Source: CBDFNC01 sp965249895 (GTDB lineage: Bacteria; Pseudomonadota; Gammaproteobacteria; Enterobacterales; CBDFNC01). Taken from it: DNA of 64,000 nucleotides. This document shows, piece by piece, positions 1 to 9,152 of the stretch (positions are counted from its first letter, which is position 1; each line of letters starts with the position of its first letter). Position numbers and translations under genes: made by a program. The stretch is taken from contig CBDFNC010000003.1 of the NCBI GenBank assembly GCA_965249895.1, positions 248,001 through 312,000 on the forward strand. The letters run 5' to 3'. The notes under the pieces are model-generated. The model saw only the letters and a list, made by a program, of their open reading frames with translations. It was not told the origin of the DNA and made no database searches.

Positions 1-570
1 ACTGCCTTCCTTTTTATTAACTTCAAATTCGTAACTCAACATCTCTATGTGATTATTGATCATCCTATCTGCTGCTTTGATCAGCTCCATATCTATCTCA
101 TCACCATGACGAAAGTAATACACAATGAATTCCGCAATGTTATTCACCATAAGAATGGTCTTGGTTTCCGTGGGGTTCCATACCAGAAAGTCCATCATGG
201 GATGATGACGTACATATTTATCCACTTCCCTGCCACTAACCACAGGAATACACTGCACCTCAAACCGACCTAAATAAAAGCCCATATACAAATTAATACA
301 AGGCCGTCTGGATTCTTTGGTGATCAGCCACTGGCCCATATGGCTCTTATTTATTTTGAGTTTTTTCAGGTTCCAGTTATGCCGCTCAAGTAATTTTCTT
401 AACGGTGTATCGAAGCCATGACGCCCATAGGAGTTGGTGTCTTTGACAGAGCGAAACGCCATTTGAAAAACGGGGGGGATATCACCCCAGGTCCGCTGCC
501 GCTTTTCATCATACAGGCGCTTTAAATGCAGCTCAGTATCATCGGTTTTTTGTTTGAAAGACCTATCCAT
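1..570 (-). CDS. Unrecognised protein, 3' end beyond window
   Basis: An open frame runs without a stop from an ATG at 568-570 down to the window edge, giving at least 190 residues. The product is charged and soluble-looking, with no signal peptide or membrane segment; runs such as YDEKRQRTWGDIPP and KSHMGQWLITKESRRP look like genuine coding sequence. I do not recognise the family. An in-frame TAA lies about 24 codons upstream of this ATG. A second frame (522-725, minus) reads sensibly just before it (begins MSIKLIDDLLALLG), so the true gene may be longer with a frameshift near 600. Coding seems likely; start and function are uncertain. Confidence 0.55.
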   Translation of the reverse strand, partial: MDRSFKQKTDDTELHLKRLYDEKRQRTWGDIPPVFQMAFRSVKDTNSYGRHGFDTPLRKLLERHNWNLKKLKINKSHMGQWLITKESRRPCINLYMGFYLGRFEVQCIPVVSGREVDKYVRHHPMMDFLVWNPTETKTILMVNNIAEFIVYYFRHGDEIDMELIKAADRMINNHIEMLSYEFEVNKKEGS

Positions 571-825
571 GTACTCATTAAACCTATCCAGTATCCTAAA
601 AGGTTAACAATCCTTTCAAGGAAATAAAAGAAACGCTTTTTATCAACTGGTAATAGTCTAGTCGCTGGCGAAGAAAGGCCTAAACCCAGTAAAGCTAACA
701 AGTCGTCAATCAGCTTTATGCTCATGTGTGTAAAAGCGCCTAAAGACCTCTATTCCTACCAACTTATTTTCCTTTTATTTCTATACTTTAGAAATATTTC
801 CAAACGAATACTTGCTGGAGAAAAT

Positions 826-2763
826 ATGCTTAGTCAGCAGCTTTGGCAGCCGGAAAAAGATCAAATCGACAACAGCTTGCTTTATCACTTTATTTCCAAA
901 ATTAACCTGAAGTACCAACTGAATCTCACCGATTACCAGGATATTTACCTGTGGTCGGTAGAGAATAATCGAGCATTTTGGCCCGAATTATGGGATTTCT
1001 GTTTGGTGATCGGTCAGCAAGGTGACACCGTCCTATCGAACCCAGAAAATATTCAGCATAGTATCTGGTTCGAGAATGGCAGCCTAAATTTCGCAGAAAA
1101 CCTGTTACAAAGAAAGGATGGCCATACAGCCATTATCTGGCAAATAGAGGATAAGCTCTCCGGCAGCTTTAGTTATAAAGCGCTTTACCTGGCGGTAGCC
1201 AGGCTGGCTCATTACTTAAGAATATCGGGAGTAAACAAAGGCGACAGAGTAGCCGGCTACTTGCCCAATATCCCCGAAGCTATCATAGCTATGCTGGCCA
1301 CCACTTCTATCGGCGCCATATGGAGCTCTACCAGTCCGGATTTTGGTGCTGAAAGCGTAATTGAACGATTCGGACAAATAAAACCCAAAGTGCTTATTAC
1401 AGCCACAGCCTACAGTTTTAAAGGCAAGGTTATCGACTACCAAGACAAAAGCCTGGCCGTGATCAGGGCCATTGTCAGTATAGAAACCACCATTCAGGTC
1501 GCACTGCTGGAAAAAACACCTCGCTTCGGCGAAGACTGGAGCCAGATCCAGGGTCAGACTCAGGTCAAAACCATTACTTTTGAGCAGGTTCCTTTTAACC
1601 ACCCCCTTTATATACTCTATTCCTCAGGCACCACCGGAAAGCCCAAATGCATAATACATTGCACCGGAGGTATACTGCTTCAGCACCTCAAAGAACACAG
1701 GTTACATTGCGATATCCACCCAGGTGATAGGGTCTTTTATTTCACAACTTGTGGCTGGATGATGTGGAACTGGCTGGTTAGCGCATTGGCGTCCCACGCC
1801 AGCATAATGCTATTTGATGGCAATCCATTTTATCCGGATAAATATGTGCTTTGGCGATACGCACAAGAACAAAACTGTACGTTATTTGGAACATCTGCTA
1901 AGTACTTGGAAACCCTGAATAAACAAAAAGCCAGACCGATTAACCACTATCCACTTCCATCCCTACGTTGTATTTGCTCTACCGGCTCAGTGCTGGAGCC
2001 GGAAGATTATGACTATGTGTATGCGGATATCAAGCCAGATATTCAGCTAAGCTCCATCTCAGGTGGCACCGATATTTGTTCCTGCTTTGTATTAGGAAAC
2101 CCCATTAGCCCGGTTTACCGTGGTGTTTGTCAGGGCCGAGGACTAGGGATGGATGTCCAGGTTTTTGATGCCAGTGGTAATCGCACCCTAAACCAAAAAG
2201 GAGAACTGGTTTGCTGCAACAGCTTTCCCAATCAGCCCCTGGGTTTCTGGAATGATCCTGAAGATATTAAATACTATAAAGCCTATTACGCCCACTACCC
2301 CAACACCTGGCGACATGGGGATTGGGTCGAGCTAAAAGACAATGGCGGAGTGATATTTTATGGCCGCAGTGACGCAACCCTGAATCCAGGGGGCGTTCGT
2401 ATCGGCACTGCAGAAATCTATCGTTATGTTGAGCAGTTTGAAGAAATACAGGAGGCTATTGCCGTAGGGCAAAGCTGGGAAAACGACGAGAGAGTCGTAT
2501 TGTTTGTCAAACTCAGTGCAAATGCCAAACTTACAGAAGAGCTAATCGACAGGATTAAAACAAGATTAAGGCAACAGCTGACCCCACGTCATAGCCCGGC
2601 CAAAATACTGGCGGTAGACGATATCCCCAGAACCAAGTCGGGAAAAATTACCGAACTGGCAGTCAAACAAGTGATCCACGGCCGGGAGGTCAGTAACACA
2701 GGCGCTTTAGCCAACCCAGAGTGCTTAGCGGGTTTCAGTAACAGAAGCGAACTCAATTTATAA
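826..2763 (+). CDS. aacS: Acetoacetyl-CoA synthetase
   Basis: A 645-residue ANL-superfamily adenylate-forming enzyme that activates acetoacetate (ATP + CoA) to acetoacetyl-CoA in the cytosol. The phosphate-binding loop YSSGTTGKPK is near residue 265, the CGWMMWNW segment typical of acetoacetyl-CoA synthetases near 308, and the C-terminal catalytic lysine motif PRTKSGKITE near 605. The frame extends upstream to 718, but the ATG at 826 is preceded by a GGAG ribosome site and gives the usual family length. It sits 135 bp before fadBA, which fits ketone-body and fatty-acid carbon being handled together, although the gap suggests separate transcription. Confidence 0.93.
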   Translation: MLSQQLWQPEKDQIDNSLLYHFISKINLKYQLNLTDYQDIYLWSVENNRAFWPELWDFCLVIGQQGDTVLSNPENIQHSIWFENGSLNFAENLLQRKDGHTAIIWQIEDKLSGSFSYKALYLAVARLAHYLRISGVNKGDRVAGYLPNIPEAIIAMLATTSIGAIWSSTSPDFGAESVIERFGQIKPKVLITATAYSFKGKVIDYQDKSLAVIRAIVSIETTIQVALLEKTPRFGEDWSQIQGQTQVKTITFEQVPFNHPLYILYSSGTTGKPKCIIHCTGGILLQHLKEHRLHCDIHPGDRVFYFTTCGWMMWNWLVSALASHASIMLFDGNPFYPDKYVLWRYAQEQNCTLFGTSAKYLETLNKQKARPINHYPLPSLRCICSTGSVLEPEDYDYVYADIKPDIQLSSISGGTDICSCFVLGNPISPVYRGVCQGRGLGMDVQVFDASGNRTLNQKGELVCCNSFPNQPLGFWNDPEDIKYYKAYYAHYPNTWRHGDWVELKDNGGVIFYGRSDATLNPGGVRIGTAEIYRYVEQFEEIQEAIAVGQSWENDERVVLFVKLSANAKLTEELIDRIKTRLRQQLTPRHSPAKILAVDDIPRTKSGKITELAVKQVIHGREVSNTGALANPECLAGFSNRSELNL

Positions 2764-2898
2764 TTTCAAACAAATAATTCAAACAGCCGTTTAAATTATT
2801 GTTGCCATTTAGTTAAAAGAAAGCGAGACTAGGCCTCGTCCTGAACTAATGAATAAATAGCTCAATAGTTAAATGAATCCCATTAAGGAGAAAAAAAG

Positions 2899-5055
2899 AT
2901 GATATATCAAGGCGATACCATCTCGGTTTCTTATCTCGAAGATGGTTTGGTTGAACTTAAGTTTGATGCCCCAGGCTCTGTTAATAAGTTTGATCTAGCG
3001 ACCCTAACATCCTTCGATGAAGCCCTGGATAAGCTCTACCAAGAACCTAACCTTAAAGGTGTAGTCCTCACTTCCGGCAAATCCAATTTCTTCGTTGGTG
3101 CGGATATTAAAGAATTCCTGGGCATCTTTGAGCTACCAAAAGAGAAGCTCGCTGAGTGGCTGAAAAGAGCCAATGATATTTTTAATCGGCTAGAAGACTT
3201 ACCTGTCCCTACTGTGTCAGCGATCACTGGATTTGCCTTGGGCGGTGGTTGTGAATGTGTGTTAGCCACGGATTTTCGTGTTGCAGATATCACGGCTCAG
3301 GTTGGTTTACCTGAAGTTAAACTAGGTATCATGCCTGGGTTTGGAGGTACGGTTCGTCTGCCAAGGTTATTGGGTGCCGATAACGCCCTTGAGTGGATCA
3401 GTACAGGCAAGACCTATCGCGCAGAAGCCGCACTAAAAGTCGGATTTCTGGACGCTGTGGTACTACCAGAGAAGTTGGTTGAAGCCAGTGTCAAAGTATT
3501 AAAACAAGCCATTGCCGGTGATTTCGACTGGCAGGCACGCAGACAAACCAAAACTTCGGGTTTGCAACTTAACCGCATCGAAGCGGCTATGTGTTTCACC
3601 ATAACCTCTGGTATGGTCGCCGCCAAAGCAGGTCGTCACTACCCGGCTCCAATGACTGCGGTAAAAACCATAGAAAAAGCGGCGCCGGAAAGCCGGGAGC
3701 GCGCCTTAGGCCTGGAGATGGAAGGATTTATTCCGTTAGCCAAGTCTGATGTCGCCAAGTCGCTTATCTCCATATTCCTTAACGATCAGACGATTAAAAC
3801 CAAGGCAAAAGCAGCGGCCAAATCCGTTGAACCTGTCTGCCACGCCGGCGTGTTAGGCGCAGGAATTATGGGCGGTGGTATCGCTTATCAGTCTGCCAGT
3901 AAAGGCATCCCCGTGGTGATGAAAGATATCAACACAGGTGCGCTGGAATTGGGGATGAACGAAGCCAACAAGCTGCTGAACAAGCAGCTGAAAAGAGGCA
4001 AGATAGACGGCTTTAAATTGGGTGAAGTACTATCGGATATCACCCCAACCCTGAGCTATGACAACCTCTCTTCCGTGGATTTAGTGGTGGAAGCGGTTGT
4101 TGAAAATCCGAAAGTAAAAGCAAGTGTATTGGCAGAAGTAGAGGAAAAGGTCAGTGACAAGTGCGTTATCGCATCTAACACATCCACCATCCCAATCTCT
4201 GAGCTGGCGAAAAGCCTGAAGGATCCAAGCCGCTTCTGTGGCATGCACTTCTTTAACCCTGTGCACAGAATGCCGCTGGTTGAAATCATCCGAGGTAAAG
4301 AAACGTCCGATGAAACCATTAATATTGTAGTTAGCTATGCGGCGGCCATGGGCAAGTCTCCAATCGTAGTCAACGACTGCCCGGGATTTTTTGTAAACCG
4401 GGTACTTTTCCCTTACTTCTTTGGCTTTAGTCAGCTGATTGCCGAAGGCGTAGATTTCGCCCAGGCAGACAAAGTAATGGAATCCAAATTTGGCTGGCCT
4501 ATGGGCCCAGCTTACCTGCTTGATGTTGTGGGTATAGATACGGGTTTCCACGCCGCACAAGTTATGGCCGCCGGTTTCCCTGAACGTATGAGTCCGCAGG
4601 AAAACGATTGTATAGAGCTGTTTTACAACGAGAAGCGTTTTGGCCAGAAGACTGGTGAAGGTTTCTATCTGTATACCCAGGATAAAAAAGGCAGACCTAA
4701 GAAAGATATTTCTCCTTCTGCTTATGAAATGCTGGCTAAAAATTATGGTGACAGCAAAGACTTCGAAGATGCAGACATCATCAACCGTCTGATGATGCCT
4801 ATGATCAATGAAGTTGTGCTTTGTCTTGAGGAAGGTGTTATCGGCTCTCCTGCAGAAGCCGATATGGCACTTGTCTATGGTTTAGGCTTCCCTCCATTCA
4901 GGGGTGGGGTGTTTAAATATCTGGATACTATTGGTCTGGATACCTACGTGGCACAGGCCGATGCCCTTGCTCATTTAGGTCCGTTATACCAGGTTTCAGA
5001 ACAATTAAGAGAGAAAGCCAAAACTGGTGGTAAATACTATGGCGGGGAGGAATAA
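2899..5055 (+). CDS. fadB: Fatty-acid oxidation complex alpha subunit
   Basis: A 718-residue bifunctional enzyme: enoyl-CoA hydratase/isomerase in the N-terminal ~190 residues and L-3-hydroxyacyl-CoA dehydrogenase from about residue 310. The crotonase oxyanion and acidic motifs are visible (ITGFALGGGCECV, LPEVKLGIMPGFGG), as are the NAD-binding GVLGAGIMGGG (~317) and the dehydrogenase catalytic histidine in MHFFNPVHR (~450). Length matches E. coli FadB (729). An AAGGAG ribosome site precedes the ATG. fadA follows after 3 bp, the usual order for the alpha2beta2 beta-oxidation complex. Confidence 0.97.
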   Translation: MIYQGDTISVSYLEDGLVELKFDAPGSVNKFDLATLTSFDEALDKLYQEPNLKGVVLTSGKSNFFVGADIKEFLGIFELPKEKLAEWLKRANDIFNRLEDLPVPTVSAITGFALGGGCECVLATDFRVADITAQVGLPEVKLGIMPGFGGTVRLPRLLGADNALEWISTGKTYRAEAALKVGFLDAVVLPEKLVEASVKVLKQAIAGDFDWQARRQTKTSGLQLNRIEAAMCFTITSGMVAAKAGRHYPAPMTAVKTIEKAAPESRERALGLEMEGFIPLAKSDVAKSLISIFLNDQTIKTKAKAAAKSVEPVCHAGVLGAGIMGGGIAYQSASKGIPVVMKDINTGALELGMNEANKLLNKQLKRGKIDGFKLGEVLSDITPTLSYDNLSSVDLVVEAVVENPKVKASVLAEVEEKVSDKCVIASNTSTIPISELAKSLKDPSRFCGMHFFNPVHRMPLVEIIRGKETSDETINIVVSYAAAMGKSPIVVNDCPGFFVNRVLFPYFFGFSQLIAEGVDFAQADKVMESKFGWPMGPAYLLDVVGIDTGFHAAQVMAAGFPERMSPQENDCIELFYNEKRFGQKTGEGFYLYTQDKKGRPKKDISPSAYEMLAKNYGDSKDFEDADIINRLMMPMINEVVLCLEEGVIGSPAEADMALVYGLGFPPFRGGVFKYLDTIGLDTYVAQADALAHLGPLYQVSEQLREKAKTGGKYYGGEE

Positions 5056-5058
5056 AAA

Positions 5059-6228
5059 ATGAATACAGCTGTTATTGTCGATTGCATCCGTACTCCGATG
5101 GGCCGTAGTAAAAACGGCGCGTTTAGGCACACTCGTGCGGAAGATTTATCTGCTCATCTAATGTCTTCACTGTTAACGCGCAATAAAGCCGTAAACCCTG
5201 ATGATATTGAAGATATCTACTGGGGTTGCGTTCAGCAAACGTTAGAGCAAGGTTTTAACATAGCCAGAAACGCAGCGTTATTGGCAGGCATTCCTCATCA
5301 TGTAGGTGCAACCACGGTAAACCGTTTGTGCGGTTCATCCATGCAAGCTCTGCACGATGCCAGTCGCGCAATTATGCTGGGTGACGGCGATATTTATATC
5401 GTTGGCGGTGTCGAGCATATGGGTCATATTCCTATGAATCACGGGGTTGATTTCCACCCTGGCCTATCAAAGAGTGTCGCTAAGGCCGCCGGCATGATGG
5501 GTTTAACGGCTGAAATGTTAGCCCGCCTGCACGGTATTAGCCGCGAGCAACAGGATGAGTTTGCAGTACGATCTCACCGGTTAGCCCATCAAGCCTCTAC
5601 CAATGGTGGATTTGCTAACGAAATAGTTCCGACACCTGCTCACGATGCCGATGGCACTCTTATTATGCTGGATCTGGATGAAGTTATTCGTCCAGAAACC
5701 AGCATGGAGTCCCTGTCATCATTACGCCCGGCATTCGATCCGGTTAATGGCACTGTGACTGCTGGTACTTCATCTGCCCTTTCTGATGGCGCTTCGGCCA
5801 TGCTGATCATGTCGGAAAGTAAAGCTAAAGAGCTTGGACTACCAATTCGCGCAAAAGTCCATTCTATGGCGGTGGCTGGCTGCGATCCTTCCATTATGGG
5901 TTTTGGCCCAGTACCTGCGACCAAAAAAGCGTTAAAACGCGCGGGTCTGCAACTGGACGACATTGATGTGATCGAGCTGAATGAAGCCTTTGCAGCACAG
6001 GCGTTGCCTTGTGCGCAAGAGCTTGGTTTGTCGCACCAACTAAACGACAAGGTAAACCTGAAAGGTGGTGCTATCGCTCTGGGTCACCCGCTGGGCTGCT
6101 CAGGTACCCGGATCAGCACTACTTTGATCAATATAATGGAAGAAAAAAACGCCACTTATGGCTTGGCCACTATGTGTATCGGTCTTGGTCAGGGGATTGC
6201 GACAATCTTCGAGCGTGTTGATTCATAA
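5059..6228 (+). CDS. fadA: 3-ketoacyl-CoA thiolase, beta subunit
   Basis: A 389-residue acetyl-CoA acyltransferase that carries out the thiolytic step of beta-oxidation and pairs with FadB. Catalytic residues can be placed: acyl-accepting C88 in NRLCGSS, H343 in GGAIALGHPLGCSG and C373 in TMCIGLGQG. Length agrees with E. coli FadA (387). The start is only 3 bp after the fadB stop, with GGGGAGGAATAA acting as ribosome site, so the two are co-translated. A strong hairpin terminator at 6260-6284 ends the operon. Confidence 0.97.
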   Translation: MNTAVIVDCIRTPMGRSKNGAFRHTRAEDLSAHLMSSLLTRNKAVNPDDIEDIYWGCVQQTLEQGFNIARNAALLAGIPHHVGATTVNRLCGSSMQALHDASRAIMLGDGDIYIVGGVEHMGHIPMNHGVDFHPGLSKSVAKAAGMMGLTAEMLARLHGISREQQDEFAVRSHRLAHQASTNGGFANEIVPTPAHDADGTLIMLDLDEVIRPETSMESLSSLRPAFDPVNGTVTAGTSSALSDGASAMLIMSESKAKELGLPIRAKVHSMAVAGCDPSIMGFGPVPATKKALKRAGLQLDDIDVIELNEAFAAQALPCAQELGLSHQLNDKVNLKGGAIALGHPLGCSGTRISTTLINIMEEKNATYGLATMCIGLGQGIATIFERVDS

Positions 6229-6259
6229 CCATAAAATTGATTACTAATGACTTATTTAA

Positions 6260-6284
6260 GGGCGACTCTTGAAGTCGCCCTTTT
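6260..6284 (+). terminator. Rho-independent terminator of fadBA
   Basis: A perfect 8-bp stem GGGCGACT/AGTCGCCC with a 5-nt loop, followed by TTTT, 31 bp after the fadA stop. Confidence 0.85.
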
Positions 6285-6402
6285 AGCTCAAAACCAACCA
6301 CTGTCACATTTTTCAACATTGTTAGTTCAGCCATAAAAACCGCAACAACCCCAGGTATACAGGTAGTAAACGCCTCTTTAATTAATCAAATACACGGCTT
6401 AA

Positions 6403-6438
6403 GTAACAAACACGTTACATAAGCGTTCCATTTGTTAC
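6403..6438 (+). promoter_or_regulatory. Inverted repeat upstream of sugar-binding protein, candidate operator
   Basis: GTAACAAA at 6403-6410 is matched by TTTGTTAC at 6431-6438, with an inner pair GTAAC/GTTAC at 6403-6418, 64 bp before the ATG of the sugar-binding protein. The symmetry suggests an operator, possibly for the adjacent OmpR-type regulator or a sugar repressor. Assignment to a regulator is inference only. Confidence 0.4.
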
Positions 6439-6501
6439 TAAACAGTTAACTTCAGCGTTATATGCTTTTTCTGTGACATCAACATGGATAAGGATAGAAA
6501 G

Positions 6502-7743
6502 ATGAAATTGAAAGCTCTAGTTACCGCACTTGCCCTCACCAGTTCTGTAACCCTTGCCAGCGAAGTAGAAGTTCTGCACTGGTGGACATCGGGTGGTGAA
6601 GCTAAATCCGTAGCTGCATTAAAAGGCATGATGGAAGACCAGGGATATGGCTGGAAAGATTTCGCCGTCGCCGGTGGTGGTGGTGAAAGCGCCATGACAG
6701 TACTAAAAACCCGAGCTGTATCGGGTAACCCACCTTCCGCTGCGCAAATCAAGGGCCACGATATTCAGGAATGGGCTGATCTGGGCTTTCTATCCAACCT
6801 GGATGACATCGCTAAACAAGAGCAATGGGAACAGTCTGTTCCTAAAGTGATCACAGATATCATGAAGCATGATGGCAAGTTTGTTGCCGTGCCAGTCAAC
6901 GTACACAGAGTTAACTGGTTATGGGCAAATCCCGCCGTTTTCGAAAAAGCTGGGGCAAAAATCCCGACTAACCTGGATGAGTTCTTTGCCGCTGCGGAAA
7001 AATTAAAGCAGGCTGGTTTTATTCCCCTGGCCCATGGTGGCCAGCCTTGGCAAGAAGCCACCCTGTTTGAAGCCGTAGCCCTGGAAATACTGGGCTCTGA
7101 GGACTATAAAAAAGCGTTTGTTAACCATGACCTGGATGTCTTAGAAGGGCAAAAGATGGTGCAGACTCTGAAGCGCTTTAAAGATATGCGCGCTTATATT
7201 GACCAGGGTGCGGCAGGCCGAGACTGGAACGTAGCCACAAGTTTGGTTATTAATGGTAAAGCCGGTATGCAAATTATGGGAGACTGGGCCAAAGGCGAAT
7301 TCGCCGCTGCGGGCAAACAAGCTGGCAAGGACTATATCTGTGTCCCGGCTCCGGGAACAGCAGGCCAGTTTACCTTTAACGTCGACAGCTTCGCCATGTT
7401 TAAGCTAAAAGACAAAGAGGATGAAAAAGCCCAGCAGGCCCTGGCAAAAACCATTCTAAAACCAGAATTCCAGGAAGTTTTTAACCTGAACAAAGGCTCT
7501 ATTCCGGTTCGTACGGACATGGATCTGGCCAAGTTTGACTCCTGTGCACTGGATTCAATGAAAACCTTCAAAGCCAGTGCCAAGACAGGCGATTTAGTAC
7601 CAAGTTTCGCCCACGGCATGGCCACTACCAGCGCTATCCAGGGTGGTATGTATGACGTTATCACCAACTACTTCAATACAGATAGCGTAACGCCAGAAGA
7701 TACAGCTAAACAGCTGGCCATGGTCGTTAAAGACGCCATGTAA
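6502..7743 (+). CDS. Periplasmic sugar-binding protein, GltB/GtsA-like
   Basis: A 413-residue family-1 extracellular solute-binding protein with a Sec signal peptide of about 21 residues (MKLKALVTALALTSSVTLAS) and the mature start EVEVLHWWTSGGEAKSVAAL, typical of the glucose/mannose-binding proteins of Pseudomonas-type GltBFGK/GtsABCD importers. An upstream in-frame ATG at 6484 exists, but the ATG at 6502 has AAGGAT at proper distance and places the signal peptide correctly. Downstream lies only a decayed permease fragment, so the protein has no intact transporter partner here. It is a close paralogue of the protein at 10593-11819 (e.g. AQIKGHDIQEWADLGFLSNL against AQIKGPDIQEWAKLGFLANL). Confidence 0.9.
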   Translation: MKLKALVTALALTSSVTLASEVEVLHWWTSGGEAKSVAALKGMMEDQGYGWKDFAVAGGGGESAMTVLKTRAVSGNPPSAAQIKGHDIQEWADLGFLSNLDDIAKQEQWEQSVPKVITDIMKHDGKFVAVPVNVHRVNWLWANPAVFEKAGAKIPTNLDEFFAAAEKLKQAGFIPLAHGGQPWQEATLFEAVALEILGSEDYKKAFVNHDLDVLEGQKMVQTLKRFKDMRAYIDQGAAGRDWNVATSLVINGKAGMQIMGDWAKGEFAAAGKQAGKDYICVPAPGTAGQFTFNVDSFAMFKLKDKEDEKAQQALAKTILKPEFQEVFNLNKGSIPVRTDMDLAKFDSCALDSMKTFKASAKTGDLVPSFAHGMATTSAIQGGMYDVITNYFNTDSVTPEDTAKQLAMVVKDAM

Positions 7744-7786
7744 CTGAAACATGATACGAAATATATTATTGCCGGTTTGACTGGTT

Positions 7787-7818
7787 ATTTAGCGCCTTCA
7801 TATAGGTAGGCGCTAAAT
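7787..7818. terminator. Hairpin after sugar-binding protein gene
   Basis: An 11-bp perfect inverted repeat, ATTTAGCGCCT/AGGCGCTAAAT, with a 10-nt loop, 44 bp after the stop. The U-run is weak, so it may attenuate transcription or protect the upstream message. In Pseudomonas-type operons such hairpins sit between the binding-protein and permease genes. A second imperfect hairpin (CCGAGTTGCC/GGTAACTCGG) follows near 7844-7878. Confidence 0.45.
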
Positions 7819-7915
7819 TCCCTGCTTAATGGGGACTGACAGTACCGAGTTGCCGGATGATCTCACTGGTAACTCGGCCCCTTAGAATCAACAGGCGCCG
7901 AGCTCTGGAACTATT

Positions 7916-8250
7916 ATGGAAAACGTGGGACCACTCTCCACACAAGCCAGCAGCAGTAAGTCTGGTCTGATGATTCTGAACTAGAAGAACTTACCCAAAA
8001 TAGTGCTGCCCCCAGCTATCGTTGTCACCCTGGTTTGGACGGGAGCACTGTCCTTCACCAAATCGAGCTTTTTACCTCAATACGACTTTGTCGGTTTATA
8101 CAATATGCACGCTTGATGAACAATGACCGCTGGGTCACTGTCTGTGAAAACTTGCTGATATTTGGTCTGTTGTTTATTACGATTTGCCTGGTGATCGGCG
8201 TATTACTGACCATCTTCCTGCTTTGTTATAGCGCTAATCAATCTAAATAA
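7916..8250 (+). pseudogene. Decayed sugar ABC permease fragment, gltF-like
   Basis: Read across frames, this stretch encodes the N-terminal part of a MalF/GltF-type permease: a start at 7916 (MENVGPLSTQ), an in-frame TAG after about 22 codons, then KIVLPPAIVVTLVWTGALSF and FLPQYDFVGLY, a one-base frameshift near 8100, then QYARLMNNDRWVTVCENLL with a hydrophobic helix (FGLLFITICLVIGVLLTIFL) and an early stop. Known permeases of this family have the same order (..SFTNSTFLP..QYARLFDNDRW..). The remaining transmembrane helices and the second permease and ATPase genes are absent. The 8035-8250 frame alone would look like a small membrane protein but is better explained as this relic. Confidence 0.8.
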
Positions 8251-8441
8251 TCATGAAGTCAATTGCCGGTTAAGCCCAGCAAAGATTAATAGCCTGATCC
8301 TAATCAACATGAGCACAGAATATTCGCTATACGCTCTGTGCACTAAACGCATATATATTCGCACTATTAACTAAGTTTACTTGCAATTTACCACGACGAA
8401 TTATTCAATATCGATCATATAGCAGCAGCATAAGTTCCCAA

Positions 8442-9152
8442 ATGAGCAACCCAAAACAGATTTTAATTGTTGATGACGACCAGGAAATCCGTGAACTTCT
8501 GGATGAATATCTGACTAAAACCGGTTTTGCTGTGATAACCGCCCATGATGGCCTGGAAATGGCCGTCATCTTAGAGGAGCATAACCCGGACCTGATTATT
8601 CTGGATATTATGTTACCCGGCGATGATGGTTTCTCCCTGTGTCAGAAGATCCGCCGCGATTCCACCGTGCCTATTATTATGCTCACCGCCAGCTCTGACG
8701 AAACGGACAGGGTGATCGGCCTGGAAATCGGCGCCGACGATTATATTGCCAAACCCTTTAGCCCCAGGGAACTGCAAGCCAGGATCAAGGCCCTGTTAAG
8801 GCGATCCCAGTATAGCGCCAGCACAGGCAGCCGCTTTATTCGCTTCGCTCATTGGAAATTGGACACATTAAAGCGCTTCTTGATCAGTGAGCAGGGAGAA
8901 ACGCTGGAGCTATCCGGCGCAGACTATACTCTGCTGATGTTATTCCTGGAACACCCCAATCAAATTTTGGATCGGGACGCTATTTCCGACGCCACTCGTG
9001 GCAGAGAAGCACTCCCCATGGAGCGAGGCATAGATGTCCAGGTTAGCCGGTTGCGACAGCGGCTGGGCGATAGCGGAAAAAGCCCCAAACTGATTAAAAC
9101 CATCCGCGGCGCAGGATATGTGCTGATTGCCGAAGTAAAACATGCAAGCTAA
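8442..9152 (+). CDS. OmpR-family response regulator, GltR-like
   Basis: A 236-residue DNA-binding response regulator. The receiver domain (residues 1-120) has the acidic pocket D11-D13, phospho-acceptor D55, T82 and K104. The C-terminal winged helix (about 135-232) ends with the usual TIRGAGYVL turn. It overlaps the kinase gene by 11 bp, so the two are translationally coupled. Location beside sugar-binding proteins and a gltF relic suggests it matches GltR of the Pseudomonas glucose-responsive GtrS/GltR system; that assignment is from context. No strong Shine-Dalgarno precedes the ATG. Confidence 0.92.
   Translation: MSNPKQILIVDDDQEIRELLDEYLTKTGFAVITAHDGLEMAVILEEHNPDLIILDIMLPGDDGFSLCQKIRRDSTVPIIMLTASSDETDRVIGLEIGADDYIAKPFSPRELQARIKALLRRSQYSASTGSRFIRFAHWKLDTLKRFLISEQGETLELSGADYTLLMLFLEHPNQILDRDAISDATRGREALPMERGIDVQVSRLRQRLGDSGKSPKLIKTIRGAGYVLIAEVKHAS

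Noticed and set aside
4081..4560. 159-residue minus-strand frame inside fadB
   Set aside because: Antisense shadow of a highly conserved enzyme; no ribosome site or family features.
8035..8250. 71-residue plus-strand frame looking like a small membrane protein
   Set aside because: It is the second half of a frameshifted gltF-like permease relic; the preceding frame supplies the upstream part of the same protein.
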